A stretch of DNA of 64,000 nt from Cerasibacillus terrae (GCF_008039555.1 NZ_VDUW01000008.1:1-64000); one strand, 5' to 3'; shown: positions 38,630 to 52,673, counted from the stretch's first letter. Notes: a model not told the origin generated them from the sequence alone. Numbers and translations are program-made.

Positions 38630-40006
38630 TTATTTTCCTAAACAAAATTGAGAAAACAGTTGATCAATTAATGCATCACTTGCTGTATCCCCAATAATTT
38701 CACCTAATAATTCCCATGTTCTCGTTACATCGATTTGAACGATATCAAGTGGCATTCCTAATTCTAAGCTTCTAGATGCATCTAGAAGAGCCTGTTTCGC
38801 CTGTTTTAATAATTGAATATGCCTTGCATTGGAAACATACGTCATATCTCCCGTATCTATATCACCAGCAAAAAATGTATCAGCAATTGCCTTTTCTAAT
38901 TCCTCAATTCCTTCTTCTTGAATTAACGAAGTCGTAATAATTGGCTTATTTTCTGCTAATTTCTTTACTTCTGCTAATGATAGTTTCTGATTTAAATCTG
39001 TTTTATTAATTATAACAATATATTCAAGGCCTTTTACAGCTTCAAAAAGATTTTTATCGTCTTCCGTTAGCACTTCATTATTGTTTAAGACAAATAAGAT
39101 TAAATCCGATTCCATTAGGACTTTTCTTGAACGTTCTACACCTATTTTTTCGACAATATCTTCTGTTTCACGAATTCCAGCTGTGTCCACCAATCTCAAT
39201 GGAACACCACGAACACTTACATACTCTTCAATAATATCTCTTGTTGTGCCTGGAACATCTGTAACAATTGCTTTATTCTCTTGTACAAGAGTATTCATTA
39301 AAGAAGACTTCCCCACATTTGGTCTTCCAATAATGGCAGTAGATAATCCTTCACGTAAAATTTTCCCTTGTTTTGCAACCTGTAAAAGTTGTTCTATTTC
39401 ATTGGCAACTTTTTTTGTTTTTTCACGCATTAGTGTATGAGACATCTCTTCCACATCATCGTATTCTGGATAATCGATATTTACCTCAACATGGGCAATC
39501 GTTTCTAATAATTCTTGGCGGTATTTCTTAATTAAATGAGATAAACGACCATCCATTTGTCGTAATGCAACTCCCATTGCTTTATCTGTTTTAGCACGGA
39601 TTAAATCCATTACTGCTTCAGCCTGAGATAAATCAATTCTCCCGTTCAAAAAGGCACGTTTGGTGAATTCACCAGGTTCAGCTAATCGTGCTCCACTTTC
39701 TAATACCATTTCTAAAACACGATTGACAGCAACGATTCCCCCATGTGTATTAATTTCCACAATATCTTCTCTCGTAAATGTCTTTGGCGCACGCATCACA
39801 GAAATCATGACTTCTTCTGCGATTTCTTTTGTTTCTGGATCAATTAATTTTCCATAGTGAATCGTATGCGAATCAACTTGTAACAAATCTTTACCACCGA
39901 ACAACCCATTAGCAATTTCTACTGCTTCCGGCCCACTTAAACGGACAATTGAAATTGCTCCCTCACCAATTGGTGTCGATATCGCCGCAATTGTTTCTAT
40001 CTCCAT
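38630..40006 (-). CDS. mnmE: tRNA modification GTPase MnmE
   Basis: MnmE (458 aa) is the GTPase partner of MnmG. The N-terminal THF-binding domain is followed by helical regions enclosing a Ras-like domain: G1 [13 protein letters not shown]3 [11 protein letters not shown]4 NKTD. The C-terminal FCLGK includes the conserved cysteine. First gene of the minus-strand operon. Confidence 0.97.
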   Translation of the reverse strand: MEIETIAAISTPIGEGAISIVRLSGPEAVEIANGLFGGKDLLQVDSHTIHYGKLIDPETKEIAEEVMISVMRAPKTFTREDIVEINTHGGIVAVNRVLEMVLESGARLAEPGEFTKRAFLNGRIDLSQAEAVMDLIRAKTDKAMGVALRQMDGRLSHLIKKYRQELLETIAHVEVNIDYPEYDDVEEMSHTLMREKTKKVANEIEQLLQVAKQGKILREGLSTAIIGRPNVGKSSLMNTLVQENKAIVTDVPGTTRDIIEEYVSVRGVPLRLVDTAGIRETEDIVEKIGVERSRKVLMESDLILFVLNNNEVLTEDDKNLFEAVKGLEYIVIINKTDLNQKLSLAEVKKLAENKPIITTSLIQEEGIEELEKAIADTFFAGDIDTGDMTYVSNARHIQLLKQAKQALLDASRSLELGMPLDIVQIDVTRTWELLGEIIGDTASDALIDQLFSQFCLGK

Positions 40007-40057
40007 TACGTCGTCACCTCCTAAAAAAATCCATCATAGTATCTATTTGAAATAAAC

Positions 40058-40187
40058 TTATCCACAAAATCATCCTAAGTAAATAGATTACCACAAAATC
40101 ACTTAAAAATAAACTTATCCACAATAGATTTTTTTAGTAAATCTTATGTAAAAATAACCCATTTATCCACATGTGAATAAATGGGTT
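40058..40187. promoter_or_regulatory. DnaA-box cluster upstream of mnmE
   Basis: Three perfect TTATCCACA boxes (40058, 40115, 40163) and one one-mismatch box (40172, reverse) lie within 123 bp. The last two form the stem of a hairpin AACCCATTTAT ... ATAAATGGGTT (40156-40187) that could also act in transcription termination. It occupies the 389-bp gap mnmE-jag, about 2.5 kb from oriC. The rest of the gap (40200-40360) is AT-rich with no gene. Confidence 0.75.
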
Positions 40188-40362
40188 ATTTTTATCTTTA
40201 TTGTTGTTAAATTCTACTTGAATCAAGACTTTTTATGAAAAAATATATTAAATTTTTCCTTTATTTTCCAAGGTTTTGTTTAAAAGTTTTTCTTTTTGAA
40301 TAAATTTGCACCAGAAAGATTTTCCCTGCAGCTCGTATAAAAAAAGCATTTTTAAAAACAAA

Positions 40363-40390
40363 AAAAGCCCTAGAAAATCTAGGACTTTTT
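40363..40390 (-). terminator. Terminator of the rnpA-spoIIIJ-jag transcript
   Basis: CCTAGA / TCTAGG stem with an A-rich 3' side on the plus strand, that is a T tract on the minus strand, ends 6 nt beyond the jag stop. Confidence 0.65.
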
Positions 40391-40395
40391 AACTT

Positions 40396-41013
40396 TTATA
40401 TTGGTTTAATAATAATATGCCGATATGGTTCTTTTCCATCTGACATTGTTTCCACATCTTTATCTTCTTGTAATGCCGTATGAATGATTTTCCGTTCAAA
40501 AGCTGGCATTGGTTCTAATTTGACTTTACGCTTTATTCGCTTAGCACGCTCTGACATACGAAAAGCTAGTATTTCTAATGTCTCTTTTCTTCTTTTTCGA
40601 TAGCCTTCAGCATCTAAGACAACAACATAAAATACTTTGGCACTACGATTGATCATTAAATGAACTAAATACTGTAACGCGTTCAATGTTTGACCACGTT
40701 TTCCTATGAGTAAAGCGACTTTTTCACTGCTTAAATGGAAAGTAACTCTATTTTCCTGTTGTTCCACTTCAATATCAACATCTACTTCCATTTGTTGGCA
40801 AATTGTACGAAGATATTTTTCAGCTTCTAAGATTGGATTCTTTCGCAATGTTACTTTTACGATTGCTGGCTTCGAGCCAAACAGACCTAAAATCCCTTTT
40901 CTACCTTCATCAATTACTTCAATATCAACATGGTCCTTTTCGGTATTTAACTGCTCCATCGCTGATTGGACCGCGTCTTCTACTGTTTGTCCACTAGCAG
41001 TTACTTGTCTCAC
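40396..41013 (-). CDS. jag: RNA-binding protein Jag/KhpB
   Basis: This 205-aa protein has a Jag N-terminal domain (to ~50), a KH domain ([15 protein letters not shown]) and a C-terminal R3H domain (with the [15 protein letters not shown] block). In many Firmicutes it pairs with KhpA and binds RNA, affecting division. GTG start overlapping the spoIIIJ stop by 4 nt. Confidence 0.95.
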   Translation of the reverse strand: MRQVTASGQTVEDAVQSAMEQLNTEKDHVDIEVIDEGRKGILGLFGSKPAIVKVTLRKNPILEAEKYLRTICQQMEVDVDIEVEQQENRVTFHLSSEKVALLIGKRGQTLNALQYLVHLMINRSAKVFYVVVLDAEGYRKRRKETLEILAFRMSERAKRIKRKVKLEPMPAFERKIIHTALQEDKDVETMSDGKEPYRHIIIKPI

Positions 41014-41777
41014 TTTTTGTCTCCCCCAGTATTAGCATTTTTCATCATCGGTTTGTTAATGAAAATTGTTTGTGCAACCATAAATATATTTCCGACTACC
41101 CAATACAATGCTAAAGCAGCTGGGAACATGAAAGCAAATACCCCAATCATAATTGGCATCACATAAAGCATGATTTTAAATTGCGGGTTATCAGCAGCTG
41201 GACTGCCAGCCATCATTAATTTTTGTTGAAGGAAGGTTGCACCTGCTGCAATGAAAGGTAAAATATAATCTGGGCTACCTAACTGGAACCATAGGAAACT
41301 TCCTTCTTTTATTGCATCTGTACGCATGATTGCATGGTACATCGCAATAAGAATTGGCATTTGGATAAAAATTGGTAAACAACCCGCAAGTGGATTTGCA
41401 CCATGTTTTTGAAATAATGCCATTGTCTCCTGTTGCAACTTCTGTTGTGTTTTAGCATCTTTCGATTTATATTTCTCTTGTAAAGCTTTTAATTCTGGTT
41501 GAATATCTTGCATTGCTCTTGAACTTTTAATTTGCTTCACGTTTAATGGTAAAAGAATCAAACGAATAATAACCGTCACAATAACAATCGCTAAACCATA
41601 ATTATTTCCTAATAGCTCTGAAAAATATGTAATTAACGATGACATTGGATATACGAAAAATTTGTTCCAAAATCCGGTACTCTCTGCTGTAATCGGCTCG
41701 TTAACTTGTGTACATCCAGAAAGAAAAAGAATGACGCCAATCAACGCTAAAAGCAAATAAACTTTTTTCTTTCGCAA
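41010..41777 (-). CDS. spoIIIJ: Membrane insertase YidC1/SpoIIIJ
   Basis: The 255-aa insertase of the Oxa1/YidC family inserts membrane proteins and is needed for SpoIIIA complex function in forespores. It is a lipoprotein (LFLSGCTQ, lipidated Cys near residue 22) with five helices; the conserved Arg of the hydrophilic groove is near 70 ([14 protein letters not shown]). Confidence 0.96.
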   Translation of the reverse strand: MRKKKVYLLLALIGVILFLSGCTQVNEPITAESTGFWNKFFVYPMSSLITYFSELLGNNYGLAIVIVTVIIRLILLPLNVKQIKSSRAMQDIQPELKALQEKYKSKDAKTQQKLQQETMALFQKHGANPLAGCLPIFIQMPILIAMYHAIMRTDAIKEGSFLWFQLGSPDYILPFIAAGATFLQQKLMMAGSPAADNPQFKIMLYVMPIMIGVFAFMFPAALALYWVVGNIFMVAQTIFINKPMMKNANTGGDKK

Positions 41778-41862
41778 TCTATTTCCTCCTTACTAAACTC
41801 CATATAAAAAAGCTGATTTACCTCATATTTTAACTGAATTTATACAGATATTCTATCGTTAA

Positions 41863-42216
41863 CTATTTTTTACTTCTACTTTTTAATAAATGCTTCTTTT
41901 TTAATAAATGAACTAAGCTTTTCTTTATATCATGAAACCCCATATTTTTCGCTGGTTGCCGAGCAATAATAATGATGTCATATGTAGGTTTTATTTCAGT
42001 CTCTAATTCATGGAATGCTTGTCTTAAATACCGTTTAATCTGATTACGAGTTACTGCATTCCCTATTTTTGTCCCAACAGAAAGTCCAATGCGAAAATGT
42101 TTTTGTTCTGCTTTTTCTAAGTAATAGATCACTAACTGCCGATTCGCAAATGATTTTCCATGTTTGAAAATATATTGAAATTCTTGATTACTTTTAACAC
42201 GATTTCTCTTCTTCAT
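41863..42216 (-). CDS. rnpA: Ribonuclease P protein component
   Basis: RnpA (117 aa) binds RNase P RNA and aids 5' maturation of tRNAs. The signature [15 protein letters not shown] and the N-terminal [20 protein letters not shown] are clear. Lies 69 bp from rpmH, with a hairpin between. Confidence 0.96.
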   Translation of the reverse strand: MKKRNRVKSNQEFQYIFKHGKSFANRQLVIYYLEKAEQKHFRIGLSVGTKIGNAVTRNQIKRYLRQAFHELETEIKPTYDIIIIARQPAKNMGFHDIKKSLVHLLKKKHLLKSRSKK

Positions 42217-42257
42217 TCCATCACCTTACTAGGTATTAAAAGTTCTTCCTATAATCT

Positions 42258-42287
42258 TAAAAAAGACCACTGACTTTTCAGTGGCCT
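42258..42287 (-). terminator. Hairpin between rpmH and rnpA
   Basis: GGCCACTGA / TCAGTGGTC with a 4-nt loop is followed on the minus strand by a T tract and overlaps the rpmH stop. It probably reduces transcription into rnpA. Confidence 0.7.
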
Positions 42288-42420
42288 ATGCAGACAATAC
42301 TTTTCTTCCTTTACGGCGACGGCGAGCTAATACTTTTCTTCCATTTTTAGTGCTCATACGTGCACGAAAACCATGAACTCGTTTTCTTTTACGATTATGT
42401 GGTTGATATGTTCTTTTCAT
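42286..42420 (-). CDS. rpmH: 50S ribosomal protein L34
   Basis: A 44-aa basic protein starting [18 protein letters not shown] and ending GRKVLSA, the invariant L34 pattern. It has a GGAGGTG ribosome-binding site. First gene left of the origin and the start of the rpmH-rnpA-spoIIIJ-jag group. Confidence 0.97.
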   Translation of the reverse strand: MKRTYQPHNRKRKRVHGFRARMSTKNGRKVLARRRRKGRKVLSA

Positions 42421-43227
42421 CTATATTGCACCTCCTCAAGGGAAATTACACTATCTGTAAACAGTCTTTGTAATTATACTTAAGAAATAATACATCTGTC
42501 AACTCTATTCTCAAACTCACCTTTTAAATATAACTATATTTTCCGTTTTAGTAATTAGAGATTCTAATTTTTATAAAAATGAGTCAAAAAATCACTCCAC
42601 TATCCTCACATCATTTTTCTTTTTCTTATTTTTCCCTTTTAATTACTTAATAATACTTATCCACATATTCACTATATTTCATTCACATCTTATGTTATTA
42701 TTATTTTTCATAGAAATTTTAACCACAACATTTATCTCCAGGTTAATCACAAAATCTAGTGGTGTGGATATTTTTTATCTACAATGGGTTGATTTTGTGG
42801 ATAACTGTCGAAAAACCTTTGCATACTACATTTTTATCTGGTATGATTATATTGTTTTAGCTTGTGAATAACATTTCTGAAGTTTGGTTTATACACAGAT
42901 TGTGGATAACTTGTGGACATATTCTTCACAGCCTGTTAAAAAAGTTATTAACATACTTGTGGATGTTGATAATAACTACCAAAAATGAGACTTGTTTTTC
43001 TATCTTCTATCAAAAAACAATTAAAATTCCATAACAAAAGAACGTCCATTATTATAATTTAATAAAAATTGTCGCCTTTCCATCTATAAATAATAGACTG
43101 GGAGAGGCTTTTTCATCTAAATCTTCTATTTTATATCACTAACATATGAAATGAGGAACTATTATATGTCTATATTTATTTTCCATCACCTATCAGGTAA
43201 ATGAAAATAGAAAGGGGGATTAAAAAC
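42421..43227. other. oriC: oriC, dnaA-upstream part
   Basis: The gap of 807 bp is AT-rich and holds DnaA boxes: perfect TTATCCACA at 42657, 42796 (reverse) and 42901 (reverse); one-mismatch boxes at 42763, 42863, 42889 and 42958 region (reverse TGTGGATGT). They cluster in 42650-42970, corresponding to incA/incB of B. subtilis. The last ~230 bp should contain the dnaA promoter. Confidence 0.9.
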
Positions 43228-44577
43228 TTGGAAAACATTGGCGATCTTTGGAGTGTCGTTTTAAAGAAAATTGAAGAAAAAGTGAGTAAACCTAGTTTTG
43301 AAACATGGTTAAAACATACACAAGCAGAAAAATTAGAAGGTAATGAACTAACCATTACTGCTCCAAATGAATTTGCTAGAGATTGGTTAGAAGAACAATA
43401 CTCTGGATTAATTGCAACAATTGTAGAAGAAGTAACTGGTTCATTATTACAAATTAAATTTATCATTCCCAAAACAATCTCTGAGGATGAAAATATTCAA
43501 GCAACACCAAAGCAGGTAAAAGCTATCCAGCAGGAGCAACAAAAAATTCAAAAAACAATGCTTAACCCAAAATACTTATTCGATACATTTGTCATTGGTT
43601 CTGGAAATAGATTTGCTCATGCTGCATCACTAGCAGTAGCAGAAGCTCCAGCAAAAGCATATAATCCTTTATTTATATATGGTGGTGTTGGGCTTGGAAA
43701 AACGCATTTAATGCATGCTATCGGTCATTATGTACGTGAGCATAAACCAGATGCAAAAGTCGTTTATCTGACATCGGAGAAATTTACTAATGAATTTATT
43801 AATGCGATTATGGAAAATAAAACAGCTGAATTCAGAAATAAATATCGAACAGTTGATGTCCTTCTAATTGATGATATTCAATTTATTGCTGGGAAGGAAT
43901 CAACACAGGAAGAGTTTTTCCATACATTCAATGCGCTACATGAGGAAAATAAACAACTCGTTATTTCTAGTGACAGGCCACCAAAGGAAATACCGACATT
44001 GGAAGATCGACTCCGTTCTCGATTTGAATGGGGATTAATTACAGATATTACACCACCAGATTTGGAAACAAGAATTGCTATTTTAAATAAAAAGGCAAAA
44101 GCAGAAGGATTAGATATTCCAAATGAAGTCATGATGTATATTGCCAATCAAATTGATACAAATATTCGTGAATTAGAAGGTGCATTAATCCGAGTTGTTG
44201 CCTATTCATCCCTAGTAAATCAAGATATTGATGCTTCCTTGGCTGCTGATGCATTAAAGGATATTATCCCAAGTAAAAAACCAAAAATCATCACAACTCA
44301 ACATATTATGGAAGTCGTTGGCGAAAAATATAATGTAAAAATAGAAGAGTTTATTGCCAAAAAAAGAACAAAATCAATTGCCTTTCCGAGACAAATTGCT
44401 ATGTATCTATCGCGAGAGTTGACAGATTTATCCTTACCGAAAATTGGTGATGAATTCGGTGGTAGAGATCACACAACTGTCTTACACGCACATGATAAAA
44501 TATCTAAATTACTGGTAGACGATACAGTTCTTACTAAGGAAATTGAAGAAATCAAAGAAACATTAAAATCGATCTAG
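43228..44577 (+). CDS. dnaA: Chromosomal replication initiator DnaA
   Basis: DnaA (449 aa) binds DnaA boxes and opens the origin. Domain I binds partners (residues 1-80), the AAA+ core has Walker [16 protein letters not shown] and VLLIDDIQF, and domain IV ends with the box-binding [13 protein letters not shown] chose the TTG start at 43228 with AAAGGGGG upstream (peptide MENIGDLW); the frame to ATG 43201 adds nonconserved residues. Confidence 0.97.
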   Translation: MENIGDLWSVVLKKIEEKVSKPSFETWLKHTQAEKLEGNELTITAPNEFARDWLEEQYSGLIATIVEEVTGSLLQIKFIIPKTISEDENIQATPKQVKAIQQEQQKIQKTMLNPKYLFDTFVIGSGNRFAHAASLAVAEAPAKAYNPLFIYGGVGLGKTHLMHAIGHYVREHKPDAKVVYLTSEKFTNEFINAIMENKTAEFRNKYRTVDVLLIDDIQFIAGKESTQEEFFHTFNALHEENKQLVISSDRPPKEIPTLEDRLRSRFEWGLITDITPPDLETRIAILNKKAKAEGLDIPNEVMMYIANQIDTNIRELEGALIRVVAYSSLVNQDIDASLAADALKDIIPSKKPKIITTQHIMEVVGEKYNVKIEEFIAKKRTKSIAFPRQIAMYLSRELTDLSLPKIGDEFGGRDHTTVLHAHDKISKLLVDDTVLTKEIEEIKETLKSI

Positions 44578-44746
44578 CCATTGTGAACAACGTTAATAAC
44601 TATTCATACTTATTAACATTCTATCCACATGGGGATAAGTTTAGTTAAATACTATTTAAGCCACATATCCACATACTCACAGGCCTTATTACTTTTATTA
44701 TTATTTTAAAAATATATTAATATAAATATATACAGGAGGAAAACAG
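44578..44746. other. oriC: oriC, dnaA-dnaN part with unwinding element
   Basis: Two one-mismatch boxes (44621 CTATCCACA, 44665 ATATCCACA) precede a 48-bp all-but AT stretch (44688-44735) with TAA-type triplet repeats on the minus strand, resembling DnaA-trio/DUE organisation of B. subtilis downstream of dnaA. Confidence 0.65.
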
Positions 44747-45883
44747 ATGAGATTCACAATTCAAAGGGATAAATTAATTACTAGTGTGCAAGATGTAATG
44801 AAGGCTATTTCCTCAAGAACTGCCATTCCCATTTTGACTGGAATGAAAATAGAAGCAAAACAACATGGAATAACACTAACTGGTAGTGATTCTGATATTT
44901 CGATAGAGTCTTTTATTCCTACTGAAAAAAATGGCGAAATATATGTAGAGAACATAGAAGAGGGATCCATTGTTATTCATGCACGTTATTTTCCAGATAT
45001 TATTCGTAAATTACCGGAGAATACCGTACAAATTGAAGTAGATGAACAATTACAAGTAACTATTCGTTCTGGAAAAGCAGAATTTAGTTTAAATGGTCAA
45101 GATGCCGATGAATATCCATTACTTCCACAAGTTGAGACAGATAACAGCTTTCAAATGCCAACAGATTTGTTAAAATATATGATCAAACAAACTGTTTTTG
45201 CTGTCTCATCCATGGAAACAAGACCAATTTTAACAGGGGTTAAATTTACTCTAGAAAAAGGGAAGTTAAATTTTACTGCTACAGATAGTCATCGCCTGGC
45301 TTCTCGTGATGTCCCAATAGATGCTGGTGAACTTGAGTTTTCAAATGTTGTTGTTCCTGGTAAAAGTTTAAATGAACTTAATAAAATATTAGATGACACA
45401 GAGGAAATGGTTGAAATTAGTGTCACAGAGAATCAAATCCTTTTTAAAACAGAGCACTTAAATTTCTTATCTAGATTACTTGATGGAAATTATCCAGAAA
45501 CAAGTCGATTAATTCCAACACAAAGTAAAACAACTATTTTTACAAAGACAAAGGAGTTAATTCAAGCAATTGATCGTGCTGCTCTTTTAGCTAAAGAAGA
45601 TAGAAACAATGTTGTGCGGTTGACAACATTAGATAATAATATGATTGAAATTATGAGTAACTCACCAGAAATTGGCCATGTAACAGAAGAAGTTCCAATC
45701 CAATCGATGGAAGGTGAAGAACTCAAGATTTCATTTAGTTCAAAATATGTATTAGAAGGACTGCGAGCAATTCATGCAGATGAGGTGAAAATAGAGTTTA
45801 CAGGAGCAATGCGTCCATTTATTATTAAACCAATAAATGGCGATGAAATTTTACAATTGATTCTACCTGTTCGAACATATTAA
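44747..45883 (+). CDS. dnaN: DNA polymerase III sliding clamp
   Basis: The beta clamp (378 aa) encircles DNA and tethers polymerase. Begins MRFTIQRDKLITSVQDV, ends with the MRPFIIKPINGDEILQLILPVRTY region minus the last residues, and retains three clamp repeats. AGGAGG ribosome-binding site. Confidence 0.97.
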   Translation: MRFTIQRDKLITSVQDVMKAISSRTAIPILTGMKIEAKQHGITLTGSDSDISIESFIPTEKNGEIYVENIEEGSIVIHARYFPDIIRKLPENTVQIEVDEQLQVTIRSGKAEFSLNGQDADEYPLLPQVETDNSFQMPTDLLKYMIKQTVFAVSSMETRPILTGVKFTLEKGKLNFTATDSHRLASRDVPIDAGELEFSNVVVPGKSLNELNKILDDTEEMVEISVTENQILFKTEHLNFLSRLLDGNYPETSRLIPTQSKTTIFTKTKELIQAIDRAALLAKEDRNNVVRLTTLDNNMIEIMSNSPEIGHVTEEVPIQSMEGEELKISFSSKYVLEGLRAIHADEVKIEFTGAMRPFIIKPINGDEILQLILPVRTY

Positions 45884-45896
45884 TCATCATCTGTCT

Positions 45897-45933
45897 AAAA
45901 AAGGAATTGGCATTAGAGCCGATTCTTTTTTCA
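45897..45933 (+). terminator. Terminator of dnaN
   Basis: GAATTGGC / GCCGATTC stem with a TTTTTT tail. The rest of 45934-46170 has A/T-rich DNA and no gene. Confidence 0.65.
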
Positions 45934-46170
45934 TTTCTTTTATTTTAATTGCTTTCACAACAATATTTTTTTATAAAACAACATCTTTTTAAGCTGTTTT
46001 TTTATGAAATATAGCAAAGTGAGGTAGAAATAACCTGTAAAAATGCAAAATAAGGCATTTTAAGGCGTTTTTAATGCAAATATAGGGTCGGGCCTTTCAT
46101 TAACTCGAAAACTTTAGTAAAATAGATATATGAGGCTTTTATCGGTAAAAAATAAGGACATGGTGATACA

Positions 46171-46389
46171 ATGCATGAACAAATAGAAATCAAAACAGAA
46201 TATATTACACTTGGGCAATTTTTAAAATTAGCTAATATTCTTGATTCAGGTGGAATGATTAAACAGTTTTTGCAAGAACAAGGTGTACTTGTAAATGGAG
46301 AAAAGGAACAACGTCGTGGAAGAAAATTATATCCAAATGATGTTGTGGAAATAGACAATGGAGAATCCTTTGTTGTGATTAGTGAATAG
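46171..46389 (+). CDS. yaaA: S4-domain RNA-binding protein YaaA
   Basis: The 72-aa S4-like domain protein (RlbA) is conserved between dnaN and recF. TLGQFLKLANILDSGGMIKQ and VLVNGEKEQRRGRKLYPND are typical. May act in ribosome maturation. Confidence 0.95.
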   Translation: MHEQIEIKTEYITLGQFLKLANILDSGGMIKQFLQEQGVLVNGEKEQRRGRKLYPNDVVEIDNGESFVVISE

Positions 46390-46484
46390 ACTTTTACTCT
46401 GCCTGATTAGTATGTATTTTTTTATAGCTGATAAACAGGGCGGATATTTTCATGACGTGTTTGGAGATAAAATGAGGAATATGC

Positions 46485-47597
46485 ATGCTTATTGAACAAT
46501 TAAAACTAAAAAATTTCCGAAATTATGATGATTTGAACATAACTTTCCATAATAAGGTAAATGTGATAATCGGAGAAAATGCGCAAGGTAAAACAAACCT
46601 AATGGAAGCTATTTATCTATTGGCATTTACGAAATCCCATCGAACGACAAGGGAGAAAGACTTAATTCAATGGGATAAGTCGTTTGCCAAAGTAGAGGGA
46701 ACTATTCAGAAGCGGAATCAATCTATGCCTCTTGAAATTACAATTTCATCTAAAGGTAAAAAGGCGAAGTGGAATCGATTGGAGCAAAAACGTCTCAGTG
46801 ACTATATTGGGGCATTAAATGTTGTTATGTTTGCGCCAGAGGATTTAACTTTAGTAAAAGGATCCCCCCAAAACAGAAGACGATTTATAGATATGGAATT
46901 AGGACAAATTCAGCCAACTTATATCTATCATCTAGGACAATATCAAAAAATACTAAAGCAACGAAATCATCTTTTAAAGCAAATGCAAAAGAGAAAACAA
47001 CAAGATGAAACAATCCTTTCTGTTTTAACCGAACAACTCATAGGACATGCAGCAATTATTTTGGAAAAACGTTTTAATTTTTTGGAATTACTGAGAAAGT
47101 GGTCTACACCAGTTCATTCTCAAATTAGCCGTGGAGAGGAAAAACTAGAAATTGAATATAAGCCAACGATTGAAGTATTAGAAACGGCGAATAAGGAGAA
47201 AATAGAAACAACCTATTTACAAGAATTCCAGAAAATAAAAACAAAAGAAATAGATCGAGGAACGACATTAATTGGCCCACATCGTGATGACTTGGTTTTT
47301 CTAATAAACGGAAGAGATGTGCAAACATATGGTTCACAAGGTCAACAACGAACAACAGCACTATCTATTAAATTAGCCGAAATTGAATTAATAAAAAGTG
47401 AAATACATGAATATCCCATTCTATTATTGGATGATGTGTTAAGTGAACTTGATGATTATCGTCAATCCCATTTATTAAATACTATTCAGGGGAAAGTACA
47501 AACCTTTGTTACAACAACAAGTGTGGATGGTATTCACCACGACACACTACAAAAAGCAGATTTATTTCATGTTCATCATGGTATGGTAACAAATTAA
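46485..47597 (+). CDS. recF: DNA repair protein RecF
   Basis: RecF (370 aa) loads RecA at gaps with RecO and RecR. SMC-like ATPase: Walker [16 protein letters not shown], signature region [17 protein letters not shown] and Walker [14 protein letters not shown]. Confidence 0.96.
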   Translation: MLIEQLKLKNFRNYDDLNITFHNKVNVIIGENAQGKTNLMEAIYLLAFTKSHRTTREKDLIQWDKSFAKVEGTIQKRNQSMPLEITISSKGKKAKWNRLEQKRLSDYIGALNVVMFAPEDLTLVKGSPQNRRRFIDMELGQIQPTYIYHLGQYQKILKQRNHLLKQMQKRKQQDETILSVLTEQLIGHAAIILEKRFNFLELLRKWSTPVHSQISRGEEKLEIEYKPTIEVLETANKEKIETTYLQEFQKIKTKEIDRGTTLIGPHRDDLVFLINGRDVQTYGSQGQQRTTALSIKLAEIELIKSEIHEYPILLLDDVLSELDDYRQSHLLNTIQGKVQTFVTTTSVDGIHHDTLQKADLFHVHHGMVTN

Positions 47598-47658
47598 ATT
47601 TATATCAATGTCCATCTAACCATACGATAATAAATCATTTTTATACAGGAGGAATAAA

Positions 47659-47937
47659 TTGTTTATTCATATAGGAAGTGAGCATACAATCCAAGCGGAA
47701 GATATTATTACGATGATTGATTATGAGACAGTAGATTCCTCACAAATGATGAAGAGAATGATGCAACATAAGAAAAAGGCCATTATCGGCTCGAAGGAAA
47801 CTGCGAAGGCCATTATTTTCACCAATGACAGTATATATTTTAGTCCCTTATCTGTTTACACATTAAAAAAACGTGCAAATATTGATTCATTAGTAAGTAA
47901 TCTTGATGATTATACAGATGAAGATAATCTGGATTAA
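47659..47937 (+). CDS. remB: Extracellular matrix regulator RemB (YaaB)
   Basis: RemB (92 aa) is a RemA-like protein linked to biofilm matrix regulation in B. subtilis. It begins FIHIGSEHTIQAEDIITMID. TTG start after AGGAGGAATAAA. Located between recF and gyrB, as usual. DNA binding for RemB itself is less well established than for RemA. Confidence 0.93.
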   Translation: MFIHIGSEHTIQAEDIITMIDYETVDSSQMMKRMMQHKKKAIIGSKETAKAIIFTNDSIYFSPLSVYTLKKRANIDSLVSNLDDYTDEDNLD

Positions 47938-47957
47938 TCATTTTGAAATGGATGTGA

Positions 47958-49886
<1,929 letters not shown>

Positions 49887-50096
49887 AAGCGAAATACATC
49901 TATTAGATTGATATTTCATTACCACTATATAAAGACTAGAATTCAAATAGAAGCGGTATTTTATTTGGATTTTAGTCAGATTTTATTTTTTTAGAGTTAC
50001 TAATGCTTACCAACTGCCTGTAAAGAAAGATATTGTTATAAGGCTGTGTAAATAAAAGCTACGAAAATGCTTTTATACATAGGAGGTTTTTAATAA

Positions 50097-52598
50097 ATGG
50101 AAGAACGTCCAAATGTACAGGATGTCAATATTAGCCAAGAGGTCCGTACCTCTTTTCTTGATTATGCAATGAGTGTTATTGTTTCACGTGCACTACCAGA
50201 TGTACGTGATGGTTTAAAACCGGTCCATCGTAGAATATTATATGCAATGAATGATTTAGGTATGCATGCTGGTAAAGCATATAAAAAATCAGCTCGGATT
50301 GTCGGGGAAGTTATTGGTAAATATCACCCACATGGTGATTCAGCTGTTTATGATGCTATGGTCCGGATGGCACAAGACTTTAGTTATCGGTATATGCTGG
50401 TTGATGGCCACGGTAACTTTGGTTCTGTAGACGGTGACTCAGCTGCAGCTATGCGTTATACAGAAGCGAGAATGTCTAAGATTTCTATGGAGTTATTGCG
50501 TGATATCAATAAAGATACGATTGATTATACGGATAACTATGATGGATCTGAGCGTGAGCCAGTCGTATTTCCATCCCGATTCCCGAATTTACTTGTCAAT
50601 GGTGCACATGGAATTGCAGTAGGGATGGCAACAAATATTCCACCACATAATCTGGGAGAAACGATTGATGCTGTTTTAGCATTAAGCCATGATCCCGAAA
50701 TAACGATTGAGGAAATTATGGAAAATCATTTACCAGGACCAGATTTTCCAACAGCAGGAAATATACTAGGAAGAAGTGGTATTCGTCAAGCATATGAAAC
50801 AGGTCGGGGTTCCATCACATTACGAGCAGAAGTAGAAATTGAAGAACAAAAGAGTGGGAAAGAACGAATCATTGTCACTGAACTACCTTATCAGGTAAAC
50901 AAGGCAAAACTAATCGAAAAGATTGCTGATCATGTGCGTGAAAAACGAATTGATGGAATTACAGATTTACGTGATGAATCAGATCGTGAAGGTATGCGTA
51001 TTGTCATGGAATTACGCCGTGATGCAAATGCGAATGTCGTTTTAAATAATTTATATAAATACACATCCCTTCAAACTACTTTTGGTGTCAATATGTTAGC
51101 ACTTGTAGATGGACAACCAAAAGTATTAAATATTAAAGAAGCATTACGGCATTATTTAGATCACCAAGTGGAGATTATTGAGCGCAGAACAGCCTTTGAA
51201 TTGCGTAAGGCGGAAGCACGTGCTCATATTTTAGAAGGATTAAAAATAGCACTTGATCACCTAGATGAAGTTATTTCTTTAATTCGTAACTCCAAAACGG
51301 CAGATATTGCTCGTACAGGCTTAATGGAACGTTTTGGATTAACTGAAAAGCAAGCACAAGCAATTCTTGATATGCGGCTTCAACGCTTAACAGGATTAGA
51401 GCGTGAGAAAATTGAAATCGAGTATAATGATTTAATTAAATTAATTGCAGAATTAAAGGCAATTCTTGCTGACGAGGAAAAAATACTAAATATCATTCGA
51501 GAAGAATTAACAGAAATGAAGGATAAATACTCAGATGACCGACGTACAGAAATAGTCCTTGGTGGGGTTGACTTTTTTGAAGATGAAGACCTTATTCCAG
51601 AAGAAAATATCGTTATTACGTTAACACATCGTGGTTATATTAAACGATTGCCGTCATCTACATATCGTACACAACGTCGAGGTGGACGTGGAATTCAAGG
51701 AATGGGAACACATGAAGATGATTTTGTGGAACATCTTGTGTCAACTTCTACTCATGATACGATTCTTTTCTTTACAAATAAAGGGAAAGTATATAAATTA
51801 CGAGGTTTTGAAATTCCAGAGTTTAGTCGAACAGCTAAAGGGATTCCGATTATTAATCTATTACAAGTAGAACGAGATGAATGGGTAAATGCTGTAATGC
51901 CAGTAAACGAATTTAGTGATGAATGGTATTTCTTTTTTACTACAAAACATGGAATCTCTAAGCGAACAGAAATTTCCCAGTTTGCCAATATACGTAAAGG
52001 TGGCCTAATTGCGTTACGTTTACGAGATGATGATGAACTAATTGATGTAAAAATGACAGATGGTACGAAAAATATGTTCTTAGCAACAAAACATGGCTAT
52101 ATCATTCGGTTTGAGGAAGAACAAGTTCGGTCGATGGGGAGAACCGCAGCAGGAGTAAAAGGAATTACATTACGCGGTGATGATGAAGTAGTTTCCATGG
52201 GGGTTATTGAAGAAGGTGTACAAATTCTCCACGTAACAAATAAAGGGGTTGGAAAACGTACACCTGAGGATGAATACCGTGTAACGAATCGTGGTGGAAA
52301 GGGTATTTTTACATGTAAATTACATGAGGATACAGATTATGTTGTCTCTGTAAAGGCAGTAAATGGCGATGAAGATATTATGCTAATAACAGTAGATGGC
52401 GTTTTAATCCGAATCCCTGTTCAGGAAATTTCCCAGACAGGTCGAAATACACAAGGTGTACGCTTGATTCGAATACAAGACGATGAAGAAGTTGCGACAG
52501 TTGCCAAAGTAGAAGAAGATGAAGAAGAGGCTGGGGAAGAAATAGAAGAAGAAGGTATACAGACACAAGAAACAGAGTCTGAAGATGATAAAGAGTAA
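50097..52598 (+). CDS. gyrA: DNA gyrase subunit A
   Basis: GyrA (833 aa) cuts and rejoins DNA. Catalytic Tyr is in [11 protein letters not shown] and the quinolone-determining region [15 protein letters not shown] keeps Ser and the acidic residue, so it is predicted sensitive. The C-terminal beta-pinwheel has the GyrA box [11 protein letters not shown] 30-residue very acidic tail ends the protein. Confidence 0.98.
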   Translation: MEERPNVQDVNISQEVRTSFLDYAMSVIVSRALPDVRDGLKPVHRRILYAMNDLGMHAGKAYKKSARIVGEVIGKYHPHGDSAVYDAMVRMAQDFSYRYMLVDGHGNFGSVDGDSAAAMRYTEARMSKISMELLRDINKDTIDYTDNYDGSEREPVVFPSRFPNLLVNGAHGIAVGMATNIPPHNLGETIDAVLALSHDPEITIEEIMENHLPGPDFPTAGNILGRSGIRQAYETGRGSITLRAEVEIEEQKSGKERIIVTELPYQVNKAKLIEKIADHVREKRIDGITDLRDESDREGMRIVMELRRDANANVVLNNLYKYTSLQTTFGVNMLALVDGQPKVLNIKEALRHYLDHQVEIIERRTAFELRKAEARAHILEGLKIALDHLDEVISLIRNSKTADIARTGLMERFGLTEKQAQAILDMRLQRLTGLEREKIEIEYNDLIKLIAELKAILADEEKILNIIREELTEMKDKYSDDRRTEIVLGGVDFFEDEDLIPEENIVITLTHRGYIKRLPSSTYRTQRRGGRGIQGMGTHEDDFVEHLVSTSTHDTILFFTNKGKVYKLRGFEIPEFSRTAKGIPIINLLQVERDEWVNAVMPVNEFSDEWYFFFTTKHGISKRTEISQFANIRKGGLIALRLRDDDELIDVKMTDGTKNMFLATKHGYIIRFEEEQVRSMGRTAAGVKGITLRGDDEVVSMGVIEEGVQILHVTNKGVGKRTPEDEYRVTNRGGKGIFTCKLHEDTDYVVSVKAVNGDEDIMLITVDGVLIRIPVQEISQTGRNTQGVRLIRIQDDEEVATVAKVEEDEEEAGEEIEEEGIQTQETESEDDKE

Positions 52599-52624
52599 TC
52601 GGCTATAAAGCTGATTACTCTTTA
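52591..52624 (+). terminator. Terminator of gyrA
   Basis: GAGTAATC-GGCT-ATAA-AGCT-GATTACTC forms a near-perfect stem including the gyrA stop and followed by TTTATT. Confidence 0.85.
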
Positions 52625-52673
52625 TTAAAAGAAAATATTTGTTTGTGAAAAATATATTTCAGGGAGGAAAACC

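Noticed and set aside
50180..50195. parS-like half site GTTTCACGTGCAC in gyrA
   Set aside because: Only half of the palindrome matches and the bases encode the conserved VSRALPD of GyrA.
50130..50420. Quinolone resistance change in gyrA
   Set aside because: The determining region keeps the Ser and the acidic residue found in sensitive gyrases.
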